Source: Fidelibacterota bacterium (GTDB taxonomy: Bacteria > Pseudomonadota > Alphaproteobacteria > Rhodospirillales > Rhodospirillaceae). Taken from it: a DNA stretch of 64,000 nt. The number at the start of each line of letters is the position of its first letter. Positions within the stretch are counted from its first letter, which is position 1. Both the position numbers and the translations under genes were made by a program. The notes below the pieces were generated by a model that made no database searches, was not told where the DNA came from, and was given only the letters and a program-made list of their open reading frames with translations. Below, one piece after another: positions 62,542-64,000 of this stretch. The stretch covers positions 1-64,000 of the forward strand of contig CANJRX010000006.1 in assembly GCA_947476895.1 (NCBI GenBank), given 5' to 3'.

Positions 62542-62943
62542 ATGACTGAAAAAGTACCCCCCTCAGCGGACTACGATGCTCTCGCAAAGCGGTATTTGGA
62601 CCTTTGGCAGGAGCAGATCGCCAAAATCGCCCGCGATCCTGGTCAGCTCTCCGGCCCCGCCGCAGCATGGTCGCAGATGGCGGCCTCTATGATGCAGAAT
62701 GCAGCTCCTAACCCAGCATCGGCCCCGACTCATGACGGATCAACGACCGCTTCCTCCGCACCCGGGCCAACGGCTGGGGCCGCGTCCTCTGGCCCTGCAC
62801 ATGGCCATGGAGGGGTTGATCTTGCAGATGTCCTTCGCCGGCTTGATGTCCTCGAACGCCGCGTTGCCGAACTTGAAGCTACCAGAAAGCCTGCTAAGCC
62901 CACTGCGCGCGCTGCTGGCCGAAACAAGCCAGCAGAGTCCTGA
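62542..62943 (+). CDS. PhaE-like small protein upstream of a PHA-synthase-like gene
   Basis: This 133-residue protein begins MTEKVPPSADYDALAKRYLD and has an amphipathic WQEQIAKIARDP segment, an Ala/Ser/Pro-rich linker and a C-terminal coiled coil (DVLRRLDVLERRVAELEA) with a basic tail. This layout is like the PhaE-type partners found before alphaproteobacterial PHA synthases. Its last 212 nt also encode the start of the next gene in another frame. No strong ribosome site is seen. The family call is by resemblance only. Confidence 0.6.
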   Translation: MTEKVPPSADYDALAKRYLDLWQEQIAKIARDPGQLSGPAAAWSQMAASMMQNAAPNPASAPTHDGSTTASSAPGPTAGAASSGPAHGHGGVDLADVLRRLDVLERRVAELEATRKPAKPTARAAGRNKPAES

Positions 62944-64000
62944 CGCGGCGCCCTGGACGGCGACGCTTCAACCCACCCAATTCATCAACGCCATCCATCG
63001 CCAAGCCAACGGCCGCATGGAAAATTTTGTGCGCGGTGTGCGCGCTTATCAGGCGCATCCCTATCGCCGCACCCTCGCAGCGCCGGCATCAGTATGGCGG
63101 CGCGGAACGGCCAACCTGCTTGATTACGGCGGGTCGAAAACCGCGACGCCTGTTGTGTTTGTGCCGTCGCTCATCAACCGCGCTTATATCTTGGACCTCG
63201 CAGAAGACCGCAGTTTGCTGCGCGCGGCGGCAGCTTCCGGCTTAAAAACATTTCTGCTCGATTGGGGTGAGCCTGGTGATGCCGAGCGCGCCTTCACCAT
63301 CGAAGACTACGTTGAAGGCGTATTGATCCCGGCCCTGGAAGAGATCAAGGAACGCACTGGTAAAGCGCCATTGGTGGTTGGCTACTGCCTTGGCGGAACA
63401 CTCAGCCTCGCGCCCGCAGTGTTACGCCCTGATCTTATCGCGGGTCTCGTGCTGCTCGCAGCCCCTTGGGATTATCACGAAGGCACAGCGGCCTCGCGCG
63501 CGCTGATGGAGTTCGCGCAGCCCATGGTCGAAGTGATGCTGGGCGCGCAAGGATGTCTGCCCATCGATGCGATCCAAGCAATGTTCTCGTCGCTTGATCC
63601 CACATTGGTAGGCCGCAAGTTCCGAAGCTTCGCGAACTTCGATCCCGCATCGGACCACGCGCGCCGCTTTGTGGAATTGGAAGATTGGCTCAACGACGGC
63701 ATTCCACTTGCTGGGCCGGTCGCACGCGAAGTGTTGTTGAACTGGTATGGCCACAACGATCCCGCCGAGGGGCGTTGGAAAGTTGGCGAGACCGTCATTG
63801 ATCCTGCCCGCGTCACGTGTCCGACACTCGCCTTCATTCCGTCCCAAGACCGCATTGTGCCGCCGGAGTCCGCCCTGCGCCTCGCGCGTGCCATCCTCAA
63901 GGCCAAAACCGTCACCGTCGACCTTGGCCATATCGGCATGGTGGCGGGGGCGGGCGCCCCCCGGCACGTCTATGAGCCGCTGTTGGCCTGGCTCAACAAT
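62732..64000 (+). CDS. PHA-synthase-like alpha/beta hydrolase (partial, runs off the edge)
   Basis: A frame of 423 codons runs without a stop from ATG 62732 to the window end. It starts MTDQRPLPPHPGQRLGPRPL. The body shows HPYRRTLAAPASVWRRG, VVFVPSLINRAYILDL, LLDWGEP and the nucleophile Cys in GYCLGGTLSL, with Asp in IPSQDRIVPP and His in LGHIGMVAG. These are features of PhaC-type (class III-like) synthases. The GPRPLALH region is typical of the family N-terminus, which supports the early start despite the overlap with the previous gene. The C-terminus is missing. Confidence 0.8.
   Translation, partial: MTDQRPLPPHPGQRLGPRPLALHMAMEGLILQMSFAGLMSSNAALPNLKLPESLLSPLRALLAETSQQSPDAAPWTATLQPTQFINAIHRQANGRMENFVRGVRAYQAHPYRRTLAAPASVWRRGTANLLDYGGSKTATPVVFVPSLINRAYILDLAEDRSLLRAAAASGLKTFLLDWGEPGDAERAFTIEDYVEGVLIPALEEIKERTGKAPLVVGYCLGGTLSLAPAVLRPDLIAGLVLLAAPWDYHEGTAASRALMEFAQPMVEVMLGAQGCLPIDAIQAMFSSLDPTLVGRKFRSFANFDPASDHARRFVELEDWLNDGIPLAGPVAREVLLNWYGHNDPAEGRWKVGETVIDPARVTCPTLAFIPSQDRIVPPESALRLARAILKAKTVTVDLGHIGMVAGAGAPRHVYEPLLAWLNN

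Overview
The window is about 64 kb of a GC-rich, gene-dense bacterial chromosome. The gene content suggests an alphaproteobacterium: PhaR, a DUF2937 protein, HemJ, a short XRE regulator of alphaproteobacterial type, and frequent Tat and TonB-dependent proteins. This is inference from protein families; no rRNA or tRNA gene is visible. I see no CRISPR array, insertion sequence or prophage. About 60 protein genes are supported, many in tight operons with ATGA or GTGA overlaps.

Layout. 0-4.4 kb: an MHS-type transporter, a Tat-signal MmgE/PrpD protein and a DUF2188 protein, then two single-domain response regulators. 4.5-7.8 kb: a 2Fe-2S plus molybdopterin oxidoreductase pair with a carboxymuconolactone-decarboxylase-like protein. 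7.8-12.5 kb: a TPR/O-GlcNAc-transferase-like protein, a phytanoyl-CoA-dioxygenase-like protein and a PhoX-family protein. 12.6-19 kb: a cobalamin riboswitch followed by btuB, btuF, btuC, btuD and cobQ. 19-26 kb: hypothetical genes flanking a Fur-box-like site, a class A acid phosphatase relative, a glutathione S-transferase, a cold-shock protein, a YgiQ radical-SAM protein and a dienelactone hydrolase. 25-34 kb: a heme cluster, hemH divergent from hemA-hemL-(histidine kinase)-(response regulator)-hemC-hemE-hemF-hemJ. 34-38 kb: a Sel1-repeat gene broken by an in-frame TAA and a second molybdopterin oxidoreductase pair. 38-46 kb: an O-antigen-ligase-like protein, an RlmI-like methyltransferase, a TPR methyltransferase, aguA-aguB, a DUF1801 protein, an esterase and a dipeptidase. 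46-48 kb: modABC. 48-55 kb: small secreted proteins, a lipoprotein hydrolase, a GT4/phosphoglycosyl-transferase fusion and a polytopic glycosyltransferase-like protein. 55-61 kb: a subtilase, a DUF2937 protein, queA-tgt-queG and an XRE regulator. 61.8-64 kb: phaR divergent from a PhaE-like gene and a PHA-synthase-like gene that runs off the right edge.

Links between regions. ModABC would supply molybdate for the cofactor of the two molybdopterin oxidoreductases. The B12 uptake operon would feed cobalamin-dependent enzymes such as QueG. Heme is made from glutamyl-tRNA (C5 route: hemA, hemL), which is not the usual alphaproteobacterial ALA-synthase route; a two-component system sits inside that operon. 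hemB and hemD are not in the window.

Points most worth a second look: the kinase/regulator pair inside the heme operon; a response regulator with Glu at the phosphoacceptor position; the nonsense codon in the Sel1 gene; a 212-nt out-of-frame overlap between the PhaE-like and PHA-synthase-like genes, with a near-perfect palindrome in the phaR intergenic region; a class A phosphatase with PSGA instead of PSGH; a Tgt lacking two of three zinc cysteines; and the GT4-phosphoglycosyl transferase fusion.
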